Assembly (NCBI GenBank): GCA_026129915.1
Contig: JAHCHD010000018.1
Coordinates: 1 to 46,647, forward strand
DNA: 46,647 nucleotides
Direction of reading: 5' to 3'
Source: Bryobacterales bacterium
Lineage (GTDB): Bacteria > Acidobacteriota > Terriglobia > Bryobacterales > Bryobacteraceae
The translations under genes were made by a program, and so were the position numbers. The notes below the pieces were generated by a model. That model searched no databases. It was not told the DNA's origin and saw nothing but the letters and a program-made list of their open reading frames with translations. Each line of letters opens with the position of its first letter. Positions within the stretch are counted from its first letter, which is position 1. Of this stretch, positions 26,047 to 34,881 are shown in pieces.

Positions 26047-28511
26047 GGTGCTCTCTCCAGCGAACGGGCGATGTTCTGCTCAGCGATGGGTTCCCCACGT
26101 CGCGATTGGAACGGCAGGCTTTCCACAATCGCGTACACGATGGACTGGAAGGGATAGTCCGATGCGGCGAGGTCTCTTGTGATTCCTTTGGCAACGATGC
26201 GGTCGTAGCGCTGCAATCCGCGTCCTAGCGCATAGATCATCATCTTCTCTACGACATTCTGGGCAATCTCAGGCATTTGCGCCAGCAGCGCCTCGCGCAA
26301 CTGCCCGGGTCCGTTGAAGGTTCTCCCATCCGGCAAGGTGCCACTGGAATCGATGGGGAACTTGCCGTCCTTCGTGCGCCACTTGCCGATGGCGTCATAG
26401 TTCTCTAGCCCAAAGCCGAGTGCATCCATCCTGTTGTGGCAACTTGCGCATACCGGATTGCTTCGATGCTTTTCCATTTGCTGCCTAAGGGAGGCGGCGG
26501 TCCCAACGGTGTCTTCATCCAACGCGGGAACATCAGGCGGCGGAGGCGGCGGAGGCACACCCAGGAGGTTCTGCATAATGTACTTCCCTCGTATTACCAC
26601 CGAGGTGCGGGAGGGATAGCTGGAAACGGTGAGGACACTCGCCTGGCCCAGCAGGCCACCACGTTCGTCGTTGGTGAGATCCACCTTGCGGAAACTCTCG
26701 CCAGTGACGCCATCAATGCCGTAGAAATCCGCCAGCCGATCATTCAGGAACGTGTACTTCGCGCTCAAGAACTCAGAAAGCGGCCGGTTGTTGCGCAGCA
26801 TGTTATCGAAGAACATGCGCGTTTCCACCTTCATTGCTGCGCGAAGGTCAGGGCCCCAATAGAGGAAACGGTCCGGGTCAGGCTTTACCGTGTCGAGGTT
26901 GCGCAGCTCCAGCCACTGTCCAGCGAAGTCCTCCGCGAAGGAACCAGACCGGGGGTCGTCGATCATACGCTTCACCTGGGCACGCAGGATCGCCTTCTCG
27001 TGCAGTTTCCCTGCCTCCGCCAAATCCAGCAACTGGTCGTCTGGCATAGAGCGCCATAGGAAATAGCTGAGGCGCGAAGCAAGATCGATGTCGGAGATGC
27101 GGTGGATCCGCGAAGGGTCCTTCGGATCGGCATCCCGCTCAATGCGGAAGAGGAAATGAGGCGACACAAGCATCGCCATCATTGCCGTGCGAATGCCGTA
27201 TTCTGTGCTCTGCCCGTTCTGCTTCGATCGATCCACGAAGCGCATGAGTGACGCCACTTCCGACCGCGTTACCGGCCGCCGATAGGCACGTCGCGCAAGT
27301 GTACGCAAAATCCTCTCCACGCAATCGGCGCCTGAGTTCGGGTCGCAGAGCAGGATCTTCTTCCGGCTGGCGCGTTCCACCGCACCACGATGCGGACCCA
27401 CCAGCGTGACGCTATCGGGGAACTTGTTCTTGCTCGACTTGAAGTAGTCCTTCTCAGGCACGGTGGCCAAAAACTCGTCGTCAACGAATCCCACACGCAA
27501 TACGTGCTCGCCTTCAGAGATGGCAAGCCGCACTTCCTCTTCGGAAAACGGATTGAAATAGACCAAGCCAGACGGCTTCGTCTCGACGTCGAGGGTTTTC
27601 ACCAGTTTGCCGTCCAGCCAGATGTTCATCTTCACCGGCTTGGCATCTTTACCGCGTTCACCCGGCAGCCCAATGCGGACATCGTACTCGCCATCGAACT
27701 CATAGCGATGCGTTACTTCAATGGTTCCTGGGTTGATGCGCCGGATAGTTCCTGTAGCGCCCAGCGCCGCGGCGGCGCCGCCAGACGTTGCGCGCACTTT
27801 GTAGGAGATCTCAATGGGGTCTGGCAGTTTGTCGAGGTCAAGCGCGCGAGTCGCCACCCGTTCCGCGGCGTTCAAGTACTTCTCCATCAACAAGGGAGAT
27901 ATCGTGAGAACGTCCGCAATGTTGTCGAAGCCTTCCCCGGAGTCGTCAGTGGGGAAGCTGCGGTCCGCTCGAAACTCGACTCCCAGCAAATCGCGAATCG
28001 TATTGGTGTATTCGCTGCGGTTGAGCCTCCTTGCGGTTACGCGCCCAGGGTCCGGCTTCATCGCCTGGTCCATCCGCTCGAACGCATCCTCCATGGTTTT
28101 CACGAACGCGTCGATTTCCGCGGGTTTGGGACGCGGCATCCCGCGCGGTGGCATTTCGCCTCCACGCACCTGCCGCACGATGTTCTCCCAGCCCTCGCGA
28201 CCCTCATCCACTGAACTAGGGTGAGCAAAGTTGAGGAGGTTCATGCCTCCGGATGCATTGCGCGCATTGTGGCAAGGGGAACAGGTTTTCTTGAGGACCG
28301 GCGCGACGTGCTGTTCAAAGCTGGCTTCTGGATTGGTGGCTTCGAGACTCGACGATTCTGGCTTGGCGGCTGAAGCGTCCGCGGCTCTCCGGCTGGCAGC
28401 GGTCGCGGACGGATCCGCAGCCTGTGCATCATTCTGGGGGGCTGCCCCCGGATCCCCGAGCATCAGCCCGAAGGCGGCAATTGCCAGAAGGAGAGTCCAC
28501 TTCAGATACAT
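26043..28511 (-). CDS. DUF1592/DUF1588-type cytochrome-like protein (planctomycete-type)
   Basis: An 822-residue exported protein with a signal-like N-terminus. A heme c motif lies at 77-81 (CSPCH). After it come DUF1587, DUF1595, DUF1592, DUF1588 and DUF1585 segments in the usual order, with blocks such as RRLNRSEYTNTIRDLLGVEF, RTLARRAYRRPVTRSEV, ASRLSYFLWRSMPDDQLLDL and GLLGQASVLTVSSYP, and a second CASCH motif in NPVCASCHNRMDALGFGLEN. The family is associated with surface electron transfer and polysaccharide breakdown, though no enzyme activity is proven. It heads the leftward operon with DUF1552, the small beta protein, nucleoside hydrolase and esterase. Confidence 0.93.
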   Translation of the reverse strand: MYLKWTLLLAIAAFGLMLGDPGAAPQNDAQAADPSATAASRRAADASAAKPESSSLEATNPEASFEQHVAPVLKKTCSPCHNARNASGGMNLLNFAHPSSVDEGREGWENIVRQVRGGEMPPRGMPRPKPAEIDAFVKTMEDAFERMDQAMKPDPGRVTARRLNRSEYTNTIRDLLGVEFRADRSFPTDDSGEGFDNIADVLTISPLLMEKYLNAAERVATRALDLDKLPDPIEISYKVRATSGGAAAALGATGTIRRINPGTIEVTHRYEFDGEYDVRIGLPGERGKDAKPVKMNIWLDGKLVKTLDVETKPSGLVYFNPFSEEEVRLAISEGEHVLRVGFVDDEFLATVPEKDYFKSSKNKFPDSVTLVGPHRGAVERASRKKILLCDPNSGADCVERILRTLARRAYRRPVTRSEVASLMRFVDRSKQNGQSTEYGIRTAMMAMLVSPHFLFRIERDADPKDPSRIHRISDIDLASRLSYFLWRSMPDDQLLDLAEAGKLHEKAILRAQVKRMIDDPRSGSFAEDFAGQWLELRNLDTVKPDPDRFLYWGPDLRAAMKVETRMFFDNMLRNNRPLSEFLSAKYTFLNDRLADFYGIDGVTGESFRKVDLTNDERGGLLGQASVLTVSSYPSRTSVVIRGKYIMQNLLGVPPPPPPPDVPALDEDTVGTAASLRQQMEKHRSNPVCASCHNRMDALGFGLENYDAIGKWRTKDGKFPIDSSGTLPDGRTFNGPGQLREALLAQMPEIAQNVVEKMMIYALGRGLQRYDRIVAKGITRDLAASDYPFQSIVYAIVESLPFQSRRGEPIAEQNIARSLERAP

Positions 28512-29030
28512 GGGAGGATCTCCCCACGCGAACGCGAGAATGCCGGAAGCGGCGAGAGAGGGGCAAGGGCCAGAAGCCTGTAATTGATATCGACCACGGA
28601 GTCCCTCATAAGTTCCCCAGTTTCATGGGCTAGCGCCCCGAGGCGCTTTCCGGATTCGCGCCAGAGTTTGTTCGATTGTATCCCAATTTTGTGCAGAATA
28701 CCTCCCGCCAAAGGCCACCTTGTCGTTGCCTGCAGGGTCCTCCCGCTGGAAACACCCCGCGGGGAGAGTCAAATTTCGCTGGTGCGGAACATTCCTGGTA
28801 TAAAGAATCTGATGCGCCTGTTTCCGATACTTGGAGCGATGGCTGGCGCGTGGGTACCACCCACCGATGCCGATTGCCGGGAAGGGAACCAGGACGCGCA
28901 TCCTTTGTTTTACCCCGCTGGTGCTCGGTAGCGACGATCAGGCCACGGTTTGCTCTGCATCGCCGCCGAAGTCCCTCAGAAAGTGACTGCTCTTTTGCTA
29001 TCGCGTGAACCCAGGCTGCGCCAGTCTCCG
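28512..29030. other. Divergent intergenic region, 519 bases
   Basis: It separates the DUF1592 operon from the DUF5916 gene. It holds a perfect 6-bp hairpin (AGCGCC-CCGA-GGCGCT, 28632-28647) and a good extended -10 (28796-28804). A 39-codon frame from the ATG at 28812 may be leaderless. I see no other supported gene here. Confidence 0.5.
28796..28804 (+). promoter_or_regulatory. Candidate extended -10 promoter
   Basis: TGGTATAAA is a TGn-extended -10 (TATAAA) within GC-rich DNA, with only a poor -35 (TTCGCT, 28775). The start point would be near 28811, which coincides with an ATG at 28812 and leaves 220 bases to the DUF5916 start. Confidence 0.45.
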
Positions 29031-31250
29031 GTGACGGCCAAATCCATCCATACAATTGCGCTTTGGGCTTGCTTGCTCACTTTCGCTGGAGGCGCGGCCG
29101 CGCAGAAACAGAACGAGTCGTATCAGCTGCGGGTGCATCGGACGCCATCCCCAATCGTCATCGACGGCAGCGTGCAGGAACCCGCGTGGCAGTCCGCGGA
29201 GGTTGCCGGAGATTTCTGGATGGTGCTGCCGATGGACGTAGGCAAAGCGAATGTGCGTACCGATGTGCGCATGGCCTATGACGACCAGCATCTTTACCTC
29301 AGCGCCGTTTGTTACCACGGCCAGGTGGAAGGGCCCTACATGGTGGAGTCCTTGCGCCGTGACTGGGCTTTTGGCAGCAACGACAACTTCATTTTCTTCC
29401 TTGATACCTTTGACGACCAGACCAATGGCTTCACCTTCGGAGTAAATGCCGAAGGGGCTCAGTGGGATGGCCTGCTGTTCGACGGGGGCCGCGCGAACCT
29501 GAACTGGGATAACAAGTGGACCTCTGCCGTGAAGAAGTACGAGGACCGCTACGAACTTGAGTTTGCAATCCCCTTCAAGAGCATTCGCTATAAGGCGGGC
29601 ATCACGCGCTGGGGCGTCAACTTCAGCCGCCTGGATTTGAAAACCACTGAGAAGTCGTCATGGGCTCCAGTGCCGAGACAATTTCCCACAGCCGCTTTGG
29701 CCCTGACGGGCGTTCTGCTGTGGGACGAGGCGCCGCCGTCGCCGGGTCCTAACATTTCACTCATCCCCTATGGCCTGGGTGGAATCAGCCGTGACTATCA
29801 GGGAAACACTCCAACCGCTTACCGGCGAGATGTGGGAATGGATGGCAAGGTAGCTATTGGGCCGGCGCTCAACCTCGATTTAACCGTGAATCCGGACTTC
29901 TCCCAAGTAGACGTTGACCAGCAGGTCACCAATCTCGACCGCTTTGAATTGTTCTTCCCGGAACGCCGGCAGTTCTTTCTTGAGAATGGTGACCAATTCG
30001 CCAACTTCGGCTACGCCACGATTCGTCCGTTCTTCAGCCGCCGGATTGGTCTGGGTGGTGTGCCGATCCGTTTTGGGGCGCGCCTCAGCGGGAAGCTGAA
30101 CCAGGACTGGCGTATCGGCGTGATGGATATGCAGACCGGGGCCACGGAGGAGGAAGGCTTACCCCCGGAGAACTTCGCGGTGTTCGCGCTGCAGCGCCGC
30201 GTCTTCGCCCGCTCAAACGTGGGCATACTGCTAGTGAATAAGGAATCCGCCAGCTATGAACGCCCTGGGATGCCGGTAACGCAGTCAAGCTACAACCGGA
30301 ATGCCGGCGTGGAGTACAACCTGGCGTCAGCGAATAATCTGTGGACGGGCAAGCTGCTCTACCTCAAGTCGTTCTCCTCTGCCAGCGACAACAGCGGAGC
30401 CGCCTACGCCGGCAACCTGCAGTACAACAGCCGGCGCTGGCTGGTGAACGGGCAGATGGAGAACGTGGATCCGCACTACAGCGCGGAAGTGGGGTTCGTA
30501 CCGCGGCGAAGTTATCGTCGCGGGCTTGGCGCTGTCGGTTATACCTTTCTGCCTGAGGGAGGGCGCGTGCTGAGCCATGGCCCCACACTCGAGAGCAGCA
30601 ACTTCTTCGATTGGGGCGGCAGCCTGATCGACTATGAGACCACCCTCGGCTACAACGTGCGGCTTCGCTCGCAGGACGTCTTCACGGTTTCGGCCGGGGC
30701 GGCCTACGTCAAGTTGCTCCGCCCCTTCGACCCTACCAATACCGGGCGCGAACAACTGGCAACGGGCAGCGAGCACCGCTGGAAGTATTGGGGCACGAGG
30801 TTTGATTCAAGGCCCCAGAGCGCATTCCGTTACGGATACTCCTCGCAATACGGCGGCTACTACGGGGGTGGTACCCGACTGAACGTAACCGGGACGGTGA
30901 GCTATCGCTTTCAACCCTACGTGAGTCTCGCGGGCGCCGCTACCTACAACGACATCCGTTTGCCGCAACCATTAGGACGGGCCAACTTCTGGCTGATTGG
31001 GCCTCGCTTTGACGTTACCTTAACCAATACGCTTTATTTCACTACATTCGTTCAATACAACGAGCAGCAAAACAATATGAACGTCAACACCCGTGTGCAA
31101 TGGCGTTACAAGCCTGCCTCCGACGTGTTTCTGGTGTGGACCGACAACTATCTGCCGGAATTCCTGCAGCCTGGCCAAGATCTTCCAGGCATGTTCTCCG
31201 CGAAGAATCGAGCGCTGGTGCTGAAGTGGACCTACTGGTGGAATCTGTAG
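29031..31250 (+). CDS. DUF5916 protein with CBM9-like N-terminal domain
   Basis: An exported 739-residue protein, taking a GTG start at 29031 that gives a clean signal peptide ending GGAAAQ; an ATG at 28950 would add 27 unlikely residues. The CBM9-like domain (about 25-210) shows SPIVIDGSVQEPAWQSAEVA, VRMAYDDQHLYLSAVCYHG and FIFFLDTFDDQTNGFTFGVN. The remainder is DUF5916, with the tell-tale LNLDLTVNPDFSQVDVDQQV, LFFPERRQFFLENGDQF and many amphipathic strands, consistent with an outer-membrane barrel ending in TYWWNL. It probably binds or transports a carbohydrate; the substrate is unknown. Confidence 0.9.
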   Translation: MTAKSIHTIALWACLLTFAGGAAAQKQNESYQLRVHRTPSPIVIDGSVQEPAWQSAEVAGDFWMVLPMDVGKANVRTDVRMAYDDQHLYLSAVCYHGQVEGPYMVESLRRDWAFGSNDNFIFFLDTFDDQTNGFTFGVNAEGAQWDGLLFDGGRANLNWDNKWTSAVKKYEDRYELEFAIPFKSIRYKAGITRWGVNFSRLDLKTTEKSSWAPVPRQFPTAALALTGVLLWDEAPPSPGPNISLIPYGLGGISRDYQGNTPTAYRRDVGMDGKVAIGPALNLDLTVNPDFSQVDVDQQVTNLDRFELFFPERRQFFLENGDQFANFGYATIRPFFSRRIGLGGVPIRFGARLSGKLNQDWRIGVMDMQTGATEEEGLPPENFAVFALQRRVFARSNVGILLVNKESASYERPGMPVTQSSYNRNAGVEYNLASANNLWTGKLLYLKSFSSASDNSGAAYAGNLQYNSRRWLVNGQMENVDPHYSAEVGFVPRRSYRRGLGAVGYTFLPEGGRVLSHGPTLESSNFFDWGGSLIDYETTLGYNVRLRSQDVFTVSAGAAYVKLLRPFDPTNTGREQLATGSEHRWKYWGTRFDSRPQSAFRYGYSSQYGGYYGGGTRLNVTGTVSYRFQPYVSLAGAATYNDIRLPQPLGRANFWLIGPRFDVTLTNTLYFTTFVQYNEQQNNMNVNTRVQWRYKPASDVFLVWTDNYLPEFLQPGQDLPGMFSAKNRALVLKWTYWWNL

Positions 31251-31293
31251 ATCGCGTTAAGGGGCAAGTGGTGCGCTGTGCTACTCTCTTCGT

Positions 31294-31926
31294 TTGCGCA
31301 ATCCATGGCTACAGGTACCGCTGGCAGACTACGAAGGCCACATGAACGCCCCGGGCGTTGAACAACTGGCTCCGCTCAGTGAAATGTTCGCGCGAGTGCT
31401 GACAGCCACCACACCGGAATCCGTTGGCATTCTGGGTGTGGCGGGCGGGAACGGGCTGGAAGCCATCGATTCCCGAGTGACCCGCCGGGTTGTTGGAGTT
31501 GACGTGCACCCGGAGTATCTCGAAGCGGTGGCGCGCCGCCACGCCGGGCTGGCTGGGCTGGAACTGCATTGCCTGGACCTCGCCAGTGAACGAATCTGCT
31601 GGTCGCCCGTGGATGTGGTCCATGTAGCGCTGGTGTTGGAGCATGCCGGCACTGATTTGTGCCTCGACAATGCCGCGGATTGGGTTGCCGCGGGTGGCTG
31701 GCTGTCGGTGGTCCTCCAGTTGCCGAGCACTTTGGAGCAAGGAGTGAGCACCACCGGGTTTGCGTCACTTCAAACGCTGAAAGACCGGTTCCAACTGATT
31801 GAACCTACGTGGCTGAAGGCAACTCTGGCGGAGCGCGGATTTTGCCTCGAAACTGAGCATTGCTTGCCGTTGCCAGCGGGCAAGGGTTTCTGGCACGGCG
31901 TCTTCCGCAAGCCCGGGCGTGTCTGA
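31294..31926 (+). CDS. Class I SAM-dependent methyltransferase
   Basis: A 210-residue methyltransferase-like protein. Motif I is ILGVAGGNGLEAID, with an acidic end of strand 2 at VVGVDVHPEYLEAVARR, then CLDLASERI, and motif IV near VDVVHVALVLEHAG. The N-terminal VPLADYEGHMNAPGVEQL is part of the same family, which favours the TTG start at 31294 over the ATG at 31342 inside it. No ribosome binding site is obvious. It lies 43 bases after the DUF5916 stop and may be co-transcribed. The substrate is unknown. Confidence 0.8.
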   Translation: MRNPWLQVPLADYEGHMNAPGVEQLAPLSEMFARVLTATTPESVGILGVAGGNGLEAIDSRVTRRVVGVDVHPEYLEAVARRHAGLAGLELHCLDLASERICWSPVDVVHVALVLEHAGTDLCLDNAADWVAAGGWLSVVLQLPSTLEQGVSTTGFASLQTLKDRFQLIEPTWLKATLAERGFCLETEHCLPLPAGKGFWHGVFRKPGRV

Positions 31927-31962
31927 TTCACCGGATTGCCGCAAGTGCTTCCTGGAAGGCCG

Positions 31963-32442
31963 TCAGCCCTTTTTGTCGCGGCTGATTGATCCAGTAGTGG
32001 CTTCGGTAACCCTCAGGTAGTCGTCAGGCGCAAGAATCACCTGCAGGCCACGCTGGCCCGCGGAGACAGAGATCACGTCGAAGAGGACGATGGTTTCGTC
32101 CACAAAGGTGGGGTAGGCTTTTCGGGCTCCCAGCACCGTCACCCCGCCCCGGATGTAGCCGGTGAGTGGCTCCACTTCCTTGAGAGGCGCCACCTCCGCC
32201 TTGCGATCGCCGCTCAGTTTGGCAAGGGCCTTCAGGTCAAGCTCGCCATTGGCGGGAATCACGGCGAAGCAGACTCCATTGCGGTCGCCGCGAGCTACCA
32301 GAGTCTTGAACACCTGTTCTGGTTCCATGCCGATTTTGGCGGCCACGCCCTCGGCGCCAAGATTGTCAGGATCGAATTCATAGGAACGCAGGTGATAGCT
32401 GATCCCCATGGCGTCGAGTAAGCGAACGGCGTTGGTCTTCAT
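31963..32442 (-). CDS. ybaK: YbaK/EbsC-type Cys-tRNA(Pro) deacylase
   Basis: Hydrolyses cysteine mischarged on tRNA-Pro. The ATG at 32442 gives 159 residues, the normal size; an in-frame start at 32499 would add 19 unlikely residues. Recognisable features are TNAVRLLDAMGISYHLRSYE, GAEGVAAKIGMEPEQVFKTL, VCFAVIPANGELDLKALAKL with the conserved lysine, GYIRGGVTVLGARKAYPTFV and SAGQRGLQVILAPDDYL near the end. It is convergent with the methyltransferase, single-gene, and divergent from the SDR gene. Confidence 0.9.
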   Translation of the reverse strand: MKTNAVRLLDAMGISYHLRSYEFDPDNLGAEGVAAKIGMEPEQVFKTLVARGDRNGVCFAVIPANGELDLKALAKLSGDRKAEVAPLKEVEPLTGYIRGGVTVLGARKAYPTFVDETIVLFDVISVSAGQRGLQVILAPDDYLRVTEATTGSISRDKKG

Positions 32443-32522
32443 TTCTGGCGGCACTGGCAGATCTTCAGGATAGCGCCAGCATCGGCTGGTGGCAGACACA
32501 GACCGGCATCGCCGGGCTTCGC

Positions 32523-32528
32523 TACAGT
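32523..32528 (+). promoter_or_regulatory. Candidate -10 for a leaderless SDR transcript
   Basis: TACAGT lies 6 bases before the SDR ATG at 32535, so a transcript would start at or next to the start codon. No ribosome binding site precedes that ATG. The -35 is not clear. Confidence 0.3.
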
Positions 32529-32534
32529 GGAAAC

Positions 32535-33254
32535 ATGACCCAATCTCTTGAAGGAAAAGTAGCGCTCGTCACCGGTGCCTCGAAAGGTATCGGACTAGCC
32601 ATTGCCCACCGTTTGCTGACGGATGGAGCGTCGGTGGCAATCTGCGGGCGAAACCAGGCGGCATTGGCCGCCGCGGAATCCCAACTGGTGCGCGACTTCC
32701 CGGCAGCCCGTGTGCTGGCGGTGCAGGCTGATGTTTCGAAACTCGCGGAGGTGCGGCGGTTAGTTTCCAGTGTCCAGGATCGGTTCTCCCGCCTGGACGT
32801 TCTCGTCAATAACGCCGGTGTGGGCGTCTTCCGCAGCGTGGGCGACCTTAGTCCCGAGGAGTGGCACGCCATGCTCGACACGAACCTCTCCGGTGTCTAC
32901 TACTGCTGCCATGAGGCATTGCCGTTGCTCAAGGGCGCAGGAAGCAGTTTCATCATCAACATCGGCAGCCTGGCGGGACGCAATGCGTTTGCGGGTGGCG
33001 CGGGCTACAATGCCTCAAAATTCGGTCTGCTGGGGTTCTCTGAAGCGTTGATGCTCGACCATCGATACGACGGCGTGAGGGTGAGCTGTGTGATGCCGGG
33101 CAGTGTGGATACAGAGTTCGGCCACTCAGGCACAGGCAAGCCGTGGAAGATCCAGCCGGAGGATATTGCCGATACGGTAGCGCACTTGCTGGCCATGCCG
33201 GAGCGCACTCTCATCAGCCGTGTGGAAGTGCGCCCTTCGATGCCGGCAAAGTAG
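32535..33254 (+). CDS. Short-chain dehydrogenase/reductase (SDR)
   Basis: NAD(P)H-dependent oxidoreductase, 239 residues, close to the FabG/3-oxoacyl reductase-like classical SDRs. Cofactor motif TGASKGIG at 14-21, NNAG near 92, catalytic Ser in INIGSLAGR and YNASK with Tyr157/Lys161. The residue after strand 2 is in ICGRNQAALA, which favours NADP. The substrate cannot be named; it is a lone gene away from fatty-acid genes. Confidence 0.9.
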   Translation: MTQSLEGKVALVTGASKGIGLAIAHRLLTDGASVAICGRNQAALAAAESQLVRDFPAARVLAVQADVSKLAEVRRLVSSVQDRFSRLDVLVNNAGVGVFRSVGDLSPEEWHAMLDTNLSGVYYCCHEALPLLKGAGSSFIINIGSLAGRNAFAGGAGYNASKFGLLGFSEALMLDHRYDGVRVSCVMPGSVDTEFGHSGTGKPWKIQPEDIADTVAHLLAMPERTLISRVEVRPSMPAK

Positions 33255-33396
33255 CTCATTTTGGATTTCCGCCCCGGGGGAACCCACGCCGGGTTCTCCT
33301 GCCCTCCTTGTTCCCCACTCATTTGCGACAACCCATGTAACCATTGCCCCCAATCGCGGTATTCCTGGTGAGAGCCAGCGAGGAAAGGCGGAATGC

Positions 33397-33954
33397 GTGG
33401 CCGAGACCGATGAAGTTCTGATGCGCCAGGTGGCGGAGGGCGATCTTGAGCAGATGTCCCCGTTGTTTGCGCGCTACCAGACTCCGCTCTACCAGTTCTT
33501 TCGACGTCAGGGCCTGCAGCCCGCGGAGAGTGAGGATCTTGCCCAGGAGGTCTTCTTCCGCGTGTTGCGTGCGCGCCACACTTATCACCGCGAGGCGCCA
33601 TTTCGCGCATGGATCTACCAGATCGCTCGCAACGTGCGGACAGACCATTTGCGGCGGGCCGTGAGGGAGACCCAGGTGGACGATGAGTTCGGCGACACCT
33701 TTGTGGCAAAAGAACGCCGCATGGATGAGGTTCTGCAGGAATCGGAAACCACCGCGGCCTTGCGCAAGGCACTGGAGCAATTGCCTGAGCGCAAACGAGA
33801 GTTGCTGCTTCTGAGCCGCTATCAAGGCATGAAGTATCGCGAGATCGCCACGATGATGGGCTGCGACGTAAACACCATCAAGGTGAGAATCCACCGCAGC
33901 ATGCAGGATCTCCGCCAGAATTTTCTGGCCCTAACGGAAAGGAGTGCAGGATGA
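33397..33954 (+). CDS. ECF-type sigma-70 family RNA polymerase sigma factor
   Basis: A 185-residue alternative sigma factor. The GTG at 33397 has AGGAAAGG 8 bases upstream, and the region before it is not typical of the family. Region 2 (about 10-80) contains SEDLAQEVFFRVLRARHTY and FRAWIYQIARNVRTDHLRRA. Region 4 (about 120-178) has LEQLPERKRELLLLSRYQGM and YREIATMMGCDVNTIKVRIH. The stop overlaps the next start (ATGA), the usual linkage of an ECF sigma factor with its anti-sigma. The regulon is unknown and may include the downstream DUF4097 gene. Confidence 0.92.
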   Translation: MAETDEVLMRQVAEGDLEQMSPLFARYQTPLYQFFRRQGLQPAESEDLAQEVFFRVLRARHTYHREAPFRAWIYQIARNVRTDHLRRAVRETQVDDEFGDTFVAKERRMDEVLQESETTAALRKALEQLPERKRELLLLSRYQGMKYREIATMMGCDVNTIKVRIHRSMQDLRQNFLALTERSAG

Positions 33955-34757
33955 CGCGCGAGCAAGCAGAATCCCAACTGGAAGCCTGGATGAATGGCGA
34001 ACTTGGTGAGGCCGACGCGGATGTCCTGCGGCAACATCTGGAACAACACCCTGATCTGAAAGCCGAAATGCAGATCTGGCAGGACATGGGTTCACTGGAA
34101 GTGGAAGAGCCCAGCCCCGCACTGGAGAGACGTCTGGGCGACATGCTGGAGGCCTTTCAGGCCGAGGCGGGTATCCGGCGAAGGCGAAGCAGCAACCCTG
34201 GGTGGCTGGCATGGATAGAGAATCTCTGGCAAGCGCAACCAATTCCCGCATTGGGCATGGCTGCGATTTGCCTGGTGCTTGGGCTTGCAGGTGGTTGGAT
34301 GCTGGGCGATGCGCGCTCTGGCAGGGATGAAGATTCGATGAGCGCCTTGCGGCAGGAACTCAGTGATACGCGGGAAATTGCCATTCTGGCCATGCTGGAG
34401 CGGCCGGGCGCATCGGACCGGCTTCGTGCGGTGAGTGACGCAGCCAGCCTGCGACGCCCGAATTCGCTGGTCCGCAACGCCCTATTAAGGACACTGCGAT
34501 TCGACACAAGCGTGAACGTACGACTGGCGGCGCTGGATGCCTTGCAAGGCCAGTTCGGAGAGCCGGAAGTGCGCATCGCCCTTCAGACAGCGGTACGGGA
34601 GGATACGTCGCCGCTGGTGCAACTGGAAGTGGTTCGCGCGCTCGCGGGAATCGATCACCCCGAGGCGCAGCAAACTTTGGAGGAACTGGCGGCCAATCCA
34701 TCCGTGGACGCTGCCGTGAGGGACGCGGCCGCGAGGTCGCTGCAACTAGAGCTTTAG
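33951..34757 (+). CDS. Anti-sigma-like membrane protein with HEAT repeats
   Basis: A 268-residue protein coupled to the sigma factor. The N-terminal 50 residues (EAWMNGELGEADADVLRQHL, then EQHPDLKAEM) follow the pattern of anti-sigma domains but lack the HxxxCxxC zinc ligands. A single membrane helix lies at about 98-117 (IPALGMAAICLVLGLAGGWM). The extracytoplasmic part has HEAT-like helical pairs: NALLRTLRFDTSVNVRLAAL, LQTAVREDTSPLVQLEVVRA, DAAVRDAAARSL. It probably holds the sigma factor and senses a periplasmic partner with the HEAT part; that role is inferred from order and topology. Confidence 0.8.
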   Translation: MTREQAESQLEAWMNGELGEADADVLRQHLEQHPDLKAEMQIWQDMGSLEVEEPSPALERRLGDMLEAFQAEAGIRRRRSSNPGWLAWIENLWQAQPIPALGMAAICLVLGLAGGWMLGDARSGRDEDSMSALRQELSDTREIAILAMLERPGASDRLRAVSDAASLRRPNSLVRNALLRTLRFDTSVNVRLAALDALQGQFGEPEVRIALQTAVREDTSPLVQLEVVRALAGIDHPEAQQTLEELAANPSVDAAVRDAAARSLQLEL

Positions 34758-34881
34758 CAGCGAGTCTCACCCAACGCAGGGGCGCGTGGTAATGGGTGAC
34801 TTCGCCTGCCAGAGACGGAGCGCCGGCTTGTTGCCGGAGGCGACCCGGAATGAGACCGGAAAATAGACAGGAGAGAACATC

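Noticed and set aside
28632..28647. 6-bp hairpin as terminator
   Set aside because: It lies between divergent genes, with no gene ending into it and only two T bases after.
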